Shown: positions 32,867-42,076, numbered from the stretch's first letter. The stretch is 48,067 nt of DNA from an uncultured Robinsoniella sp. (GCA_900539655.1 UQCR01000046.1:1-48067); one strand, 5' to 3'. The notes: generated by a model from the sequence alone, not told the origin. Translations and numbers: made by a program.

Positions 32867-34582
32867 TTAATCTAGTCTCTGTGGTGCGATATGCCAGTCC
32901 GTCCACAAATTACCGCTGATTGTCAGATTATCGGTCAGGTTTAGTGATAACATTCCTGCTGGTGTCCAGGCATCTATTAACCATGTATAGGGTGTATATT
33001 TGCCATCTGGCATCCATATCGGAGTGAAATGTGTCCTCCGCTTAAATGTACTGTATTGATTTTTTTTGAACTCAAATTCGGAATGATACCCACCCGACAT
33101 CCGCTCCAATAAACGCCAGTATTTCTTGTATTGAAACTCCGGAAAATACGTCACGGCATTTTGGGCTCCAGTCACGGCACTGGACTGATTCGTGCTCACA
33201 GAACTGTTCACATATTCGTTAAATCCGTATCCGCTTTTTAATGTTTTGCCATGGGCCGTAGGGGATTTATCATCTGGCTGGACGCGCATTGTTGCGTTCA
33301 AACTTGCATGATATCTATCAATATTGAACTTCCACCAGCCATGATCACACCAGTATCCATCATCATCATCGTCACCACTATGCCATACCCAGTAAGAATA
33401 CCAGTATGGTCGCCAAATACTCCAATCAGCGGACGTTTGCTGACTCTTTGATGGAACTGCCGGCCTCGCATAACTGTCATTACGGTCATCTGCAACTGGA
33501 TTCGGCGGTGGATTCTTGTCCAGGTTTACTATCTTAACCCGTATAGTCCCTTTGTCTGTACGGCCACCACCTCTTACTGTTACTGGAATTTCCATAGTCT
33601 GCTCTGTAGATGGTGTTGTCCACCGAACCCAGGCAAGCTGACTTCCTCCCTCGGGATAATATACGCTGTCCACCTTATAATTTCTCCCTTGTATTTTAAA
33701 TGTCACAGATACCTTATGGTCCGGATCACTTTGACCGCCACTCACGCGGATACTGGTGATAACCTCCGTGTTAGTGCGGTATTCATAATCAAAAGTCGTA
33801 ACCTCCGGTGATGGTTCTGGCAACTCCCCATTAAAACGTATGATTCCAAGTCCCAACGAAGTTTTGATTTCCTGATGTGAACGCAATCCGGTAGTTGGAC
33901 CGTTCCACGCAGGATATCCTAAATCAGATTTTTCGAGAAACATTGCAAGGGGCAGATTTTGAAAGGTAACTGAACGTAACCAGGAATATACCACCCCGCC
34001 TGCAACCTCATCATATAAAGCCGCTTCCGTTGCTGTCATAGCAACTCTTACTCCCTGCAATGTCACATACGCAATCGGCTCTATCATAATTCTGTACTCG
34101 CCGCTGATAAGTATATCAAAATCTATTCCCATATAACCTGCTATCCCACGTATCGTCTGCTCGTCCGTAAAGTACCGCTTTATTTCCGCAATACTTGATG
34201 GTCCCAGACTTTGTGAACTTATAATTATAGGAAGTCTCTGTGCTGGTCTTATGTACTGGTATCTTGAACCGGATATACCAATTCCATGACCTGATGTATA
34301 AGACATCTTGCTCACCTTTCCAAAATGAAGCCTAATATCAGATGGGCTTTTATTGGTAAGGTCAATAGGCGTGCCTACTACTTTATGGTCACTTGTACTT
34401 ATCACCGATACACGTACCCCTTCATCACCTGGGGACCAAAAATTTTGCGAAGAACCTTGTCCCATGCTGCCGCCTCCGCCGTCCACATTACCTTCCCCTG
34501 CCGCATACGCTGGAACCGACATGATCAAAAAACACAGGCTGAACAGTACAATCCTTGTCAGCCAACTTATTCTGCTTTTCAA
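32867..34582 (-). CDS. Secreted Trp-rich surface protein linked to the Tad locus
   Basis: About 571 aa. A signal peptide (basic start, then IVLFSLCFLIMSVPAYA, cleavage near AYA-AGEG) is followed by a Gly-rich linker and a region rich in beta-strands. At about residues 395-430 there is a striking Trp/Tyr/Asp stretch (SIWRPYWYSYWVWHSG, then five Asp, then GYWCDHGWW). No membrane anchor or LPXTG is visible at the C terminus. The TTG at 34582 gives the best signal peptide; AAAGGAG lies 13 bases upstream. It is the last gene of the pilus region, so it may be an exported pilus-associated adhesin or mating-contact factor; this is inference from context only. Confidence 0.75.
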   Translation of the reverse strand: MKSRISWLTRIVLFSLCFLIMSVPAYAAGEGNVDGGGGSMGQGSSQNFWSPGDEGVRVSVISTSDHKVVGTPIDLTNKSPSDIRLHFGKVSKMSYTSGHGIGISGSRYQYIRPAQRLPIIISSQSLGPSSIAEIKRYFTDEQTIRGIAGYMGIDFDILISGEYRIMIEPIAYVTLQGVRVAMTATEAALYDEVAGGVVYSWLRSVTFQNLPLAMFLEKSDLGYPAWNGPTTGLRSHQEIKTSLGLGIIRFNGELPEPSPEVTTFDYEYRTNTEVITSIRVSGGQSDPDHKVSVTFKIQGRNYKVDSVYYPEGGSQLAWVRWTTPSTEQTMEIPVTVRGGGRTDKGTIRVKIVNLDKNPPPNPVADDRNDSYARPAVPSKSQQTSADWSIWRPYWYSYWVWHSGDDDDDGYWCDHGWWKFNIDRYHASLNATMRVQPDDKSPTAHGKTLKSGYGFNEYVNSSVSTNQSSAVTGAQNAVTYFPEFQYKKYWRLLERMSGGYHSEFEFKKNQYSTFKRRTHFTPIWMPDGKYTPYTWLIDAWTPAGMLSLNLTDNLTISGNLWTDWHIAPQRLD

Positions 34583-34608
34583 ATTCCCAAATGTTCTCCT
34601 TTCCAATG

Positions 34609-34635
34609 AAAAAGCACAGCCATAAATAGCTGTGC
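34609..34635 (-). terminator. Probable intrinsic terminator between the DUF6550-like gene and the secreted-protein gene
   Basis: Minus strand: GCACAGC (34635-34629) pairs with GCTGTGC (34620-34614), eight-base loop, then five T (34613-34609). Confidence 0.8.
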
Positions 34636-34739
34636 CGAACGATAAAATTTATATCTTTGATTTCTCTCTATGCTTAGCAGGAGGGCGCTACAATTCATAG
34701 CCTTTCTGTCATGCATCTATTTAACCAACCTATTGATAA

Positions 34740-35330
34740 TTAATCCATTATCCCAATTTTATTACCGTTTTCATAAATGTTACTGTCTTCAATGCCTTCC
34801 CCTTCCCCAATGTCATCAATCCATCCAAAGCCTGGGGCATATATTTTTCCTTCCTGTGACTCACCTTCTGGTGCGGCTCCAGGAACCGTGTCTGTCTCCG
34901 GCTGTTTTACTTCATCATGGTTTTCCGGAACCGGCGTGCCCTGCACGCTCTCCCCATCTGGTTTCTGATTAGGATTTTTTAATACTTCTGGATCTGGTTC
35001 TTCCGGTTTAGTCACTCTGGGCTGAATATTCTGTACAGGCTGCCCGTTGTCCTTATTTCCCTCTTTTTCCTCCTCTGATTCTTTCTGCTCCTCCGTAGTC
35101 TCCGGTTCTTTCTTCGATTCCTCTTCTTTACTTTCAGTCTCTTTTGACTTCTTGTCTAATTCGGACTTTTTGATTTCCGGTTTCACTTCTATTTCTGTAG
35201 ACTGGCTCTCTGCTAATTTATCCTTTGTTTTTGCTGGCTTTCTGAAATTACTTGCAATCATCACTGCAAGAATAACACAACACACCACGCAACCCGCAAT
35301 AATCATACCTTTTTTCACTTTATCATTCAT
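34740..35330 (-). CDS. DUF6550-like membrane-anchored acidic protein
   Basis: 196 aa: a Lys-rich start, one transmembrane segment (GMIIAGCVVCCVILAVMIAS), then about 120 residues dominated by Glu, Lys, Ser and Pro with low complexity, and the conserved ending APGFGWIDDIGEGEGIED-x-x-x-YENGNKIG, which marks DUF6550-type proteins. Such proteins accompany Tad-like loci in Clostridia elements. The extracellular part is likely a flexible stalk. AAGGAG precedes the ATG. Function unknown. Confidence 0.75.
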   Translation of the reverse strand: MNDKVKKGMIIAGCVVCCVILAVMIASNFRKPAKTKDKLAESQSTEIEVKPEIKKSELDKKSKETESKEEESKKEPETTEEQKESEEEKEGNKDNGQPVQNIQPRVTKPEEPDPEVLKNPNQKPDGESVQGTPVPENHDEVKQPETDTVPGAAPEGESQEGKIYAPGFGWIDDIGEGEGIEDSNIYENGNKIGIMD

Positions 35331-35402
35331 ATAGTTCTCCTTCCTGGTTCACATTCTGTCGCATCAAACATACTACATTTTTCCAATTCTGTCTATTGAA
35401 TT

Positions 35403-35948
35403 CTAAAACACTTCTATATATCCAGCCTGCACTTTTAGCCTGATTTTCATTTCAGGTAGACGTTTTCCCGCAAACTGGACCGGTACTTTTAATGTTACGA
35501 TTGCATCAATTTCAAATCTCTGTTCATTTTCCGGTGTTCCAGGTGCAAGCGGCGCATTACGTGCAGTAACACTTAAATCCGATATGCTATATTCCAGAAC
35601 CCCACCTGTATATTTTACATGCCGCCCGGATTCAACTTTTGTTCCAAGGATTTTATCCATTTTTGACAGCACATTTCCTTTATCTACACTATACTTAAAA
35701 CCTCCATTATTGGGCTGATATCCTCCACTGTATCCTTCCCTGACACCGTGATAAACGTTTGCATAATTATCATTTACAGTTATCATGATAGCCTCCTGTG
35801 CCGCGTCCCTTACGCCATTGGCTATGATCTTTAGCCGATAAAACTCCAAAAATCCGCACATTATTAACATCAATACCAATGTAACCGCAATCACAAATGG
35901 GAAAGAGGAACCACGCCTATCTTTTAAACAGCAAATCAGGCGCTTCAT
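35403..35948 (-). CDS. tadE: TadE-like pseudopilin
   Basis: 181 aa. The basic lead MKRLICCLKDRRGSSFPF is followed by one hydrophobic helix (VIAVTLVLMLIMCGFLEF), then a periplasm-like exported domain with a glycine-rich segment and beta-strand rich end. This is the TadE/TadF layout: minor pilins processed by the prepilin peptidase and needed for Flp pilus assembly. The Arg-Gly-Ser junction ahead of the helix is the likely cleavage site. It overlaps the DUF4320-like gene by 4 bp (ATGA). Confidence 0.8.
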   Translation of the reverse strand: MKRLICCLKDRRGSSFPFVIAVTLVLMLIMCGFLEFYRLKIIANGVRDAAQEAIMITVNDNYANVYHGVREGYSGGYQPNNGGFKYSVDKGNVLSKMDKILGTKVESGRHVKYTGGVLEYSISDLSVTARNAPLAPGTPENEQRFEIDAIVTLKVPVQFAGKRLPEMKIRLKVQAGYIEVF

Positions 35949-36340
35949 TTATGATATACCTCACTCTTTCCTGTAGCACTAGCCCTTAAGGTAATTGGAA
36001 AGGAACCAAAATTCCCAAATAACCCAAGGTCCCGCTGCAACGTCAATTTTACAGTAATCTCCTGATTTAGTTGGATATTACCCTTTTTTGACCACTCAAC
36101 TTTAGGATTTAGTCCGGTCCTTTCTCGTAATACCTGTTCCCGCCTAGTGGTCTCAGTTCCGACTCTGCCACTCATTTCAGCCTCACGGCACAATTCCACA
36201 GCAAATGTATCTAACTGATTCTTAGCCAAAAAAACCGGAAATACGCTGACCGCCAATGCAATCACCAGCATGGCACACAATACCAGTACGCATATGTCTA
36301 TATATCCCTCTCCACGATTAGTTTTTAATATTTTTTTCAA
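35945..36340 (-). CDS. DUF4320-type minor pilin
   Basis: 131 aa. A short Lys-rich lead, GEGYIDICV, one membrane helix (VLVLCAMLVIALAVSVFPVF) and an exported beta-rich domain of about 85 residues. GEGYID resembles AEGFVD of the major pilin, so both seem to share one processing motif. It is DUF4320-like and probably a second pseudopilin. The TTG start at 36340 has AAAGGAGG upstream. Confidence 0.78.
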   Translation of the reverse strand: MKKILKTNRGEGYIDICVLVLCAMLVIALAVSVFPVFLAKNQLDTFAVELCREAEMSGRVGTETTRREQVLRERTGLNPKVEWSKKGNIQLNQEITVKLTLQRDLGLFGNFGSFPITLRASATGKSEVYHK

Positions 36341-36366
36341 GTTCCTTGACCTCCTTTCATTTGGAG

Positions 36367-37242
36367 CTAGAACATACCTCCTAATGACTTAATGATTTCA
36401 AACACGATAATCGCAAGGTAAGTCAATAAGAAGCACATAAGCATGAGAAACGAAAAAACCCTGATTTTAGGCGGTATTTTCTGGGCCTCACTTTTTAATT
36501 TCTGTAATTCAAGCTGTTTAAAATCATGAGCAAGCATCTGGAAATATACCACGCTGTTATCTCCACGCAAAACCCCAATCAGTCCTCTGACAACATCAGA
36601 CAACATTGGAGAGTTTAACCGTGCTTCAAATCGAGTAAGTGCCGCCTCATAACTGGAGGATCTCATGTCTGCCACAAGTACACCTAGCTCCTCCCCAAAT
36701 TCCGCACCGGCATTTTTTCTAAAATTCTCTACCATTGAAAGCACATCACGGTTATTCTGCAGCTCCTGTTCAAGATTAGCAACAAAACGTGGCAGTTCGT
36801 CTTCAATTGACTTTCTTTTCGTCTTTAACATCTCGTCTGCGCGCTGAATTTCCTTAAAGTAAACCATGACAGCAAGAAACACAATAACAGGTGTTAGGAG
36901 CGGAAAAAGAAACAAACACGGAATAATGCCAGCCATCAGTAAACCAGCTTTTGTAAGTGCATACGCCTGATATACTTCCGGTGTCATATTAATCCCTGTT
37001 GCTTTCAGCACATTTTTCATTCGGCTTTTCCGATATTCGTCCATTCGGATTACATGAGACAATCTCATGGCTCCTTGCAGTAAAAACGTATCTAACGCCG
37101 CCGACCCTTTTTTACTATTTCTTCCCCTGTCCAGTAATGCCTTTTCTGTCTTCATATATGGCATTTTTAACAAATCCGCTGCCAGGAAGAACATTCCCAG
37201 AAAGAGAAATCCTCCAAATAATAACAGTAATAACACTGACAT
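36367..37242 (-). CDS. tadC: TadC-like inner-membrane pilus assembly protein
   Basis: 291 aa with four hydrophobic segments (N-terminal about 1-24, a pair at about 105-135, and C-terminal about 263-285) and a cytoplasmic T2SSF domain: DELPRFVANLEQELQNNRDV, GVLVADMRSSSYEAALTRFE and DVVRGLIGVLRGD. TadC with TadB makes the membrane platform on which the TadA ATPase works. The ATG follows AGGTAGGGAG and lies 4 bp after tadB. Confidence 0.85.
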   Translation of the reverse strand: MSVLLLLLFGGFLFLGMFFLAADLLKMPYMKTEKALLDRGRNSKKGSAALDTFLLQGAMRLSHVIRMDEYRKSRMKNVLKATGINMTPEVYQAYALTKAGLLMAGIIPCLFLFPLLTPVIVFLAVMVYFKEIQRADEMLKTKRKSIEDELPRFVANLEQELQNNRDVLSMVENFRKNAGAEFGEELGVLVADMRSSSYEAALTRFEARLNSPMLSDVVRGLIGVLRGDNSVVYFQMLAHDFKQLELQKLKSEAQKIPPKIRVFSFLMLMCFLLTYLAIIVFEIIKSLGGMF

Positions 37243-37246
37243 CTCC

Positions 37247-38176
37247 CTACCTCCTGTATTCTATCGGTTTTGTCAGCCTGACAACGACCGCAGTAGAGAC
37301 AAAGATGATTGCCGCAGTAATGGCAAGTATCACCTGTCCCATTGGTGTGTGCATCAAAGTGTCATACCAGCTCTTGTTGAGAAAATAAAGCAGCGGGATA
37401 TTACCAATCACAAAGATTGCCATCGTGATAAATTCTTTCCTCGGCTCCACAATCAAATATTCCAGTTCAGCATTGACGATACGGATATCGCTTAATTTTG
37501 TTACGATTGGTGTCAATGTTGTCTTCAAACTCCGATCATACTGACAATCACACAGGGCATCGCACCATTCGCGGAATACATCATTATCAATTTTCTCCCT
37601 CAACTCCTTTAGTGCTTCATGAACATCCGGATTTACTAAGTTGATCCGCACAATAAAATCCTGGAATACCCTCTGGACTGGCGGATTCAAATACTGAATA
37701 TTTTCCTCTATCGCAGTTAGAATGTCCTCCGTCCGCAGATAGCCCGTCGTAATAACGCTTAATGCTGTCTCCAGCTCTGCGGCTACATTTTTTTTGTAAT
37801 TACTGGCTGACAGAATTACATACCAAAAAGGGAAGAACATAAATCCAACAGCCATCACCGGAGCCAGAAAAAAATTTCCAATCATGATGGCAACCGAGGC
37901 CCCCACAGCAAACAACACCAGGGCGGCAGCACAAATAACCGAAAATTGCTTTTCCCTACCCGTCATTTTAAGTACCTGCTGTGCCTCAATGATTGCCTTT
38001 TTCAGAAATCTTGCTTTTTTCCTTTTTGTTACTGTATGGATTTCATTCCGAATATTCTCAGGTTCTTTTGCCAGAAAGCCGAACAGTCCATCTGTAAATT
38101 CTATTGGTCGAATCCCCAAAAGAAGAAATCCACCCACTATCATACCAAGGCATGCAAGAAGCTGTATACTTGTCAA
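37247..38176 (-). CDS. tadB: TadB-like inner-membrane pilus assembly protein
   Basis: 309 aa. N-terminal membrane segment (LLACLGMIVGGFLLLGI), a hydrophobic pair at about 80-120, a T2SSF-like cytoplasmic part (ELETALSVITTGYLRTEDI, EALKELREKIDND) and a C-terminal pair (ILAITAAIIFVSTAVVV). The TTG start overlaps the end of tadA by 4 bp. It is the platform partner of TadC. Confidence 0.84.
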   Translation of the reverse strand: MTSIQLLACLGMIVGGFLLLGIRPIEFTDGLFGFLAKEPENIRNEIHTVTKRKKARFLKKAIIEAQQVLKMTGREKQFSVICAAALVLFAVGASVAIMIGNFFLAPVMAVGFMFFPFWYVILSASNYKKNVAAELETALSVITTGYLRTEDILTAIEENIQYLNPPVQRVFQDFIVRINLVNPDVHEALKELREKIDNDVFREWCDALCDCQYDRSLKTTLTPIVTKLSDIRIVNAELEYLIVEPRKEFITMAIFVIGNIPLLYFLNKSWYDTLMHTPMGQVILAITAAIIFVSTAVVVRLTKPIEYRR

Positions 38177-39666
38177 GATTCCTCTCCTCCCTCTCCCTTT
38201 GAACGGAACCGGTTAAGTGTCTCCATTGGCATCCCATTCTCCAGCAAACGCTTATAAAGCCCATCCGAAATGGAATTCATTACCCTGTGTTTCCCATTAA
38301 CCACAAAATAATCTCCTTCCAACTGGTTCTCCATGATCTCGTACTGATACAGTGGACGATATCTCCGTATACCGTCAGGCTTTATCTCGCATTCCATAAT
38401 CTCCATGATTACCCTCTGCCGGTTTTCCAACTGCTTACAAAAGACTATGATAGGGTATGCTTCGGTCACATATCCCATCAATGTCTCGTCCGACATATCC
38501 ACGGCACGCTTACACAAGGACACCATACGGCGGTATGTAGCCTCACACGAATTGGAATGGATGGTTGTAACCACCGCCACACCAGTTCTTGCAGCTTCCT
38601 GGGCGGCGTTTGCTTCCGCCCCTCTCATTTCTCCGACCACCAGAATATCAGGATTAAATCGAAGCGCAATATCCAAAAGGGCAATCTGGTCAATTCGCTG
38701 CCGGTCATTCTCACTGTCTCTTGTAAGAGTGTGGACAACGGAATTTAACACTTTTCCACTTTCCTCCCTTATTAGATCAAGTTCACGGCTACCATTTTCA
38801 ATAGTAAAAATTCTTTTCCGGTCAGGGATTGTAGTAAGCAACCAGCCGGCCACCGTTGTTTTTCCGGAACTTGTAGCACCTGCAACACACACCGAAATTC
38901 CATACCGAATACATTCACTCAAAAAGTCTAACATCTCTCCCGTGGCAGTTCCACCAGAAATAAAATCCTCCTTTTTCATACTCTGGGGATTTACGATTCG
39001 GATTGAAGCGGCAAGACCTACCTCTTCATCTACAACTGGAGTTTTTAACACCGCTATACGGATATTTTTAGCCAGTGTTCCAGTCACCACAGGACTTGCA
39101 TCATCAAGGATAGTTCCTGAAACATGGAGCATCCTGCGGATCACATTAATAGCATGAGAAGGGCTGTCAAAATGTTCTTCCAACTTTTCAGTCCCACCAC
39201 CGCTGTACTGGATCTCAATATCCTTCCAGCTATTAATGTCTATTTCTTCCACTCCCTCTCCAAAAATGTACTTTGTTAGAAAAGAAAACTCCGCCATTTC
39301 CGTGTATAGGTTGTCAACAAGTTCCTGATTTGACATTCCCTGAACTGCAACCCGGTTTTCCTGAACATATTTAGTAATGTAACGCTTCATCTGCCTTTTT
39401 ACATCATCATTATTTCCATCAGTCAAAAGGGAGCTGTAACGGCTGGCAATGTGTTCCTGTACCTCCTGTAGCACCGTTGCAAAATCTTTCCCCTCCACGG
39501 CTGCAAAAAAGAGGTCATCTGCACTCTTACTCACCACTTCTACCGGCTCTCTTGCAACCGGCTCCACTGGGGCTGCCTGTGTTGGCATAAGTTCCTGCAT
39601 CCGCGAACCCCACTCTGAATTTTTTCCCTCATTAAATACTCCTCGCGTCTTTCTTTCCCCTAACAT
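38173..39666 (-). CDS. tadA: TadA/CpaF pilus assembly ATPase
   Basis: 497 aa, cytoplasmic. After a variable N terminus comes the CpaF domain: IFGEGVEEIDINSW, the Walker A GATSSGKTTVAGWLL (about 266-280), the Asp box RELDLIREESGKV, and Walker B with ILVVGEMRGAEA, then VVTTIHSNS with the His box. It powers Flp pilus extrusion. AAGGAGG lies upstream of the ATG, and the start overlaps the TadZ-like gene's end by 7 bp. Length and motifs look complete. Confidence 0.92.
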   Translation of the reverse strand: MLGERKTRGVFNEGKNSEWGSRMQELMPTQAAPVEPVAREPVEVVSKSADDLFFAAVEGKDFATVLQEVQEHIASRYSSLLTDGNNDDVKRQMKRYITKYVQENRVAVQGMSNQELVDNLYTEMAEFSFLTKYIFGEGVEEIDINSWKDIEIQYSGGGTEKLEEHFDSPSHAINVIRRMLHVSGTILDDASPVVTGTLAKNIRIAVLKTPVVDEEVGLAASIRIVNPQSMKKEDFISGGTATGEMLDFLSECIRYGISVCVAGATSSGKTTVAGWLLTTIPDRKRIFTIENGSRELDLIREESGKVLNSVVHTLTRDSENDRQRIDQIALLDIALRFNPDILVVGEMRGAEANAAQEAARTGVAVVTTIHSNSCEATYRRMVSLCKRAVDMSDETLMGYVTEAYPIIVFCKQLENRQRVIMEIMECEIKPDGIRRYRPLYQYEIMENQLEGDYFVVNGKHRVMNSISDGLYKRLLENGMPMETLNRFRSKGEGGEES

Positions 39667-40472
39667 CCATATACCTCCTTAACAATCTTATCTATTTCAT
39701 TTTTAAAACCACGGCTTTTTTTCCCCTCCAGACCAATCAACAAATTCCCAGCCATCCCCTGTTCCGTAACTTCGGATGCAGACGGAATCTGAAAACTTAC
39801 TTTTCCAAGCACCTGTTCCATATGGTTAATGGCTTCCTGCCCCTTTATGTTGTTGATCGTTTTTAAATGCCTCTCTATTCTCCATTTTGGTTCCTGAAGT
39901 AACGGTAACTGACTTGCCAGGTAACTGATAGATTTAAGGTCGCAATTTACTATCTGCAGAACAGCATCTGCTTCCATTAGAGAAACTGCCGATAAAATAT
40001 CGTTAGATATATAACTGCTACAGTCAATAATAATGTATGAGGACAATTCCCGCAGCCCTGTAAGAAATTCCAAAGCCTGTTCCGCTTCATAGGGGGCATA
40101 GCTGTATTCATTTTCCCCTCTTAACATGCCAAGCATTGCCAGATACTTTATTTTTTTGTGGACAATACAGTTTTCTTCTATAAGCCCTTTTGTAACATGT
40201 GGCGCTGCCAGTACATTGCCAAGGGACCATATGTTTTCTAACTCGTCCATTGGACAGATACAAGGCATCATGGGTAAAGTCATATCGGACAGCACAAGAA
40301 TTACATTTTTCTTCTTTTCCGCTAAGTGTTTTGCAATCTTCACAGAAACCGTAGTCTTTCCGCATCCAGGGCTACCCCAGACAGCCAGTATCTGGGCCTG
40401 ATGTTTTCCCACCTCATGCACTTCCTCGCTCTCAGGCTGATTTGCGCGCTTTTTGATTTTAAAGTTCAGCAT
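39660..40472 (-). CDS. tadZ: TadZ/CpaE-like P-loop ATPase
   Basis: 270 aa. A MinD/ParA-type P-loop: ILAVWGSPGCGKTTVSVKIA at about 28-47, then NVILVLSDMTLPMMPC and YIIIDCSSYISNDIL in the place of switch II, and IVNCDLKSISYLASQLPL. TadZ places the pilus machine at its site in the cell. It lacks the receiver domain of CpaE. It begins directly at the end of the CpaB-like gene. Confidence 0.85.
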   Translation of the reverse strand: MLNFKIKKRANQPESEEVHEVGKHQAQILAVWGSPGCGKTTVSVKIAKHLAEKKKNVILVLSDMTLPMMPCICPMDELENIWSLGNVLAAPHVTKGLIEENCIVHKKIKYLAMLGMLRGENEYSYAPYEAEQALEFLTGLRELSSYIIIDCSSYISNDILSAVSLMEADAVLQIVNCDLKSISYLASQLPLLQEPKWRIERHLKTINNIKGQEAINHMEQVLGKVSFQIPSASEVTEQGMAGNLLIGLEGKKSRGFKNEIDKIVKEVYGC

Positions 40473-41264
40473 TTATTCTGCACTCCCTTCTATCTGTTCC
40501 TCGGGCTGTCCAGTTTCCGCTTCCGCCGCCTCCGTTTCCGGCGGGTAAAGTTCCTGCAAAGCATGTTCCTGCTCTGTAATAAACTTTGCTGCATTTTCTT
40601 TTGTTCCCCTGTATACAAGAGATATGTGCAGGTTCCCGTCCTTCTCCATCATGGCGAGTATCCTGCTCTGTTCCGGTGTTGCCAAGAGTGTCACCGTACT
40701 GGGCAGTTCCTTTTCCTCCGGGTCTTCTTCTCCTGTATTGGCATCGTAGCCACTGCCTGCAGTTACAGCAATAACTTCGACATATTTGAGTTCGGGAGGA
40801 ATCACTGTTTCGCCTTGCTTCTGGTAGTCCGGTGCAATCACAGATACAATATCACCAGATTTGAGTTTTCCGGATAACCCCGTTGCAAAAGATTTGACCG
40901 ACACGGATATTGCCTGTTTCTCTCCTGATAAATTATATAAGTAGGCATTCTCCGCAGCCGGTTCGTCTGCGACCTTGCTATTAATGATATAATCGCCTGG
41001 AGCCATATCTGCAGATGCATATTTCCCAATGACATTTTCTTTATTTTTCATGACTTCAGACGGCAGATTTAAACTTCCCACCTCAACAGTCCTGACCATA
41101 TCGCCAGTGATTTTATCCCCGATTTTTATATCCTTTACCACCCGCACGATTTCTACCTTTTTACTGACCTCTTTATTAAATAAAGGGGTAACTCCGAAGC
41201 AAATGAGCAGTGATACCACAATGCATATTACTCCAAGCACGGTACGGCTTTTTAATATTTTCAT
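40473..41264 (-). CDS. cpaB: CpaB/RcpC-like SAF-domain protein
   Basis: 263 aa. One N-terminal membrane segment (TVLGVICIVVSLLICFGV), then a SAF domain: VEIVRVVKDIKIGDKITGDM, YASADMAPGDYIINSKV, and GEKQAISVSVKSFATGLSG. The C terminus is Glu-rich. CpaB-like proteins are found in all Tad loci; in Gram-positives the exact role is unclear because the secretin is missing. A GC-rich hairpin (41312-41332) lies just upstream. Confidence 0.85.
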   Translation of the reverse strand: MKILKSRTVLGVICIVVSLLICFGVTPLFNKEVSKKVEIVRVVKDIKIGDKITGDMVRTVEVGSLNLPSEVMKNKENVIGKYASADMAPGDYIINSKVADEPAAENAYLYNLSGEKQAISVSVKSFATGLSGKLKSGDIVSVIAPDYQKQGETVIPPELKYVEVIAVTAGSGYDANTGEEDPEEKELPSTVTLLATPEQSRILAMMEKDGNLHISLVYRGTKENAAKFITEQEHALQELYPPETEAAEAETGQPEEQIEGSAE

Positions 41265-41311
41265 ACTTATTATCCATTCCTTTCAATCAAATCAAAATTA
41301 TCGTTTTAAAT

Positions 41312-41332
41312 GCGGCAGGGAATACCTGCCGC
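41312..41332 (-). other. Strong hairpin between pilin/peptidase genes and cpaB
   Basis: GCGGCAGG/CCTGCCGC (41312-41319/41325-41332), five-base loop, followed on the minus strand by ATTTAAAA rather than a T-run. It is likely a partial terminator or a 3'-end stabiliser that keeps pilin mRNA above that of the assembly genes. Confidence 0.6.
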
Positions 41333-41337
41333 CGTGA

Positions 41338-41448
41338 TTACCTCACTAAGTATCTCTTTTTCCTCCGGCATCTGTAAAATGCCAGGACAGCACCCACAAA
41401 GGTAATTGGAGCCGCTACACAAATACAATAAAATGCTTTTCTTTTCAT
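41338..41448 (-). CDS. 36-aa membrane protein in the Tad operon
   Basis: Small gene: Met-Lys-Arg-Lys, a hydrophobic stretch AFYCICVAAPITFVGAVLAF, and a basic tail YRCRRKKRYLVR. AGGAGG lies 5 bases before the ATG, which is strong support for translation. It sits 9 bp after the prepilin peptidase gene and before cpaB, so it probably belongs to the pilus machine. No homologue is known to me. Confidence 0.7.
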   Translation of the reverse strand: MKRKAFYCICVAAPITFVGAVLAFYRCRRKKRYLVR

Positions 41449-41457
41449 TCCATCCTC

Positions 41458-41865
41458 CTATCCAATCAAATACCCCGCTGCACACCCAGCCGATAAAAAG
41501 GGTACTAACGGCACTGCGATAACCTGGGTTTTCTTACATATTTTCAAAAACACAGAATAAGCAAGTACCAGTAATAATCCCAAAATAGTTGCAAAAATCC
41601 CTGCTGGAAGTCCCAGGACAAGTCCTGCGGCTGCCATCAGTTTGATATCACCGCCCCCCATTCCTCCGCAAAAAACTGCTGCAAGAAGAAATGGGAGTGC
41701 GCTGAAAATCCCCCATAACTGTTCTGGACGAAAAGAAATAGCGGCGGTTAATGCAATTAGCATACATAACAGATCCGGCACGATTCTCTTCTTTAAGTCC
41801 GTGACAGATGCCAGCAAAAGCAACAGCAAAAATACAATTGTTTGAACTGCCTTTCTATCCAGCAT
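41458..41865 (-). CDS. tadV: TadV-like prepilin peptidase (A24 family)
   Basis: 135 aa, almost entirely hydrophobic with about four membrane helices. The two catalytic Asp are in SVTDLKKRIVPD and MGGGDIKLMAAAG, the aspartate pair of type IV prepilin peptidases. Short length without methyltransferase domain is usual for TadV. It should cleave the Flp pilin and pseudopilins. The ATG lies inside the pilin gene's end (11-bp overlap). Confidence 0.88.
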   Translation of the reverse strand: MLDRKAVQTIVFLLLLLLASVTDLKKRIVPDLLCMLIALTAAISFRPEQLWGIFSALPFLLAAVFCGGMGGGDIKLMAAAGLVLGLPAGIFATILGLLLVLAYSVFLKICKKTQVIAVPLVPFLSAGCAAGYLIG

Positions 41866-42076
41866 AGTTAAACATTTCAGTAATACGCCGTGTTAATGTT
41901 GGCAGCACTGTATCACCAAACAGTGCATACAGCCCTGCCAGAAGCAGCGCTCCAATCACAACAGCCATTAAAATTTTGATGGCCGTATCAACGAACCCCT
42001 CCGCCTTATTGTTGTTAATAGCCGCTTTTACCTTCATTACCTTAGCGATCAGATAGTTTCTCATCTTTGTTTTCAT
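41855..42076 (-). CDS. flp: Flp-like major pilin (DUF6133 type)
   Basis: 73 aa. A basic leader of about 24 residues ends in NKAEGFVDTAIK, then one long hydrophobic helix (ILMAVVIGALLLAGLYALFG) and a short polar tail. This is the Flp pilin plan, with probable cleavage at the Gly before Phe-Val-Asp. It is the first gene of the Tad operon, right after a terminator (42122-42145), which fits a separate strong transcript. AGGAGGTATGTAA precedes the ATG. Confidence 0.82.
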   Translation of the reverse strand: MKTKMRNYLIAKVMKVKAAINNNKAEGFVDTAIKILMAVVIGALLLAGLYALFGDTVLPTLTRRITEMFNYAG

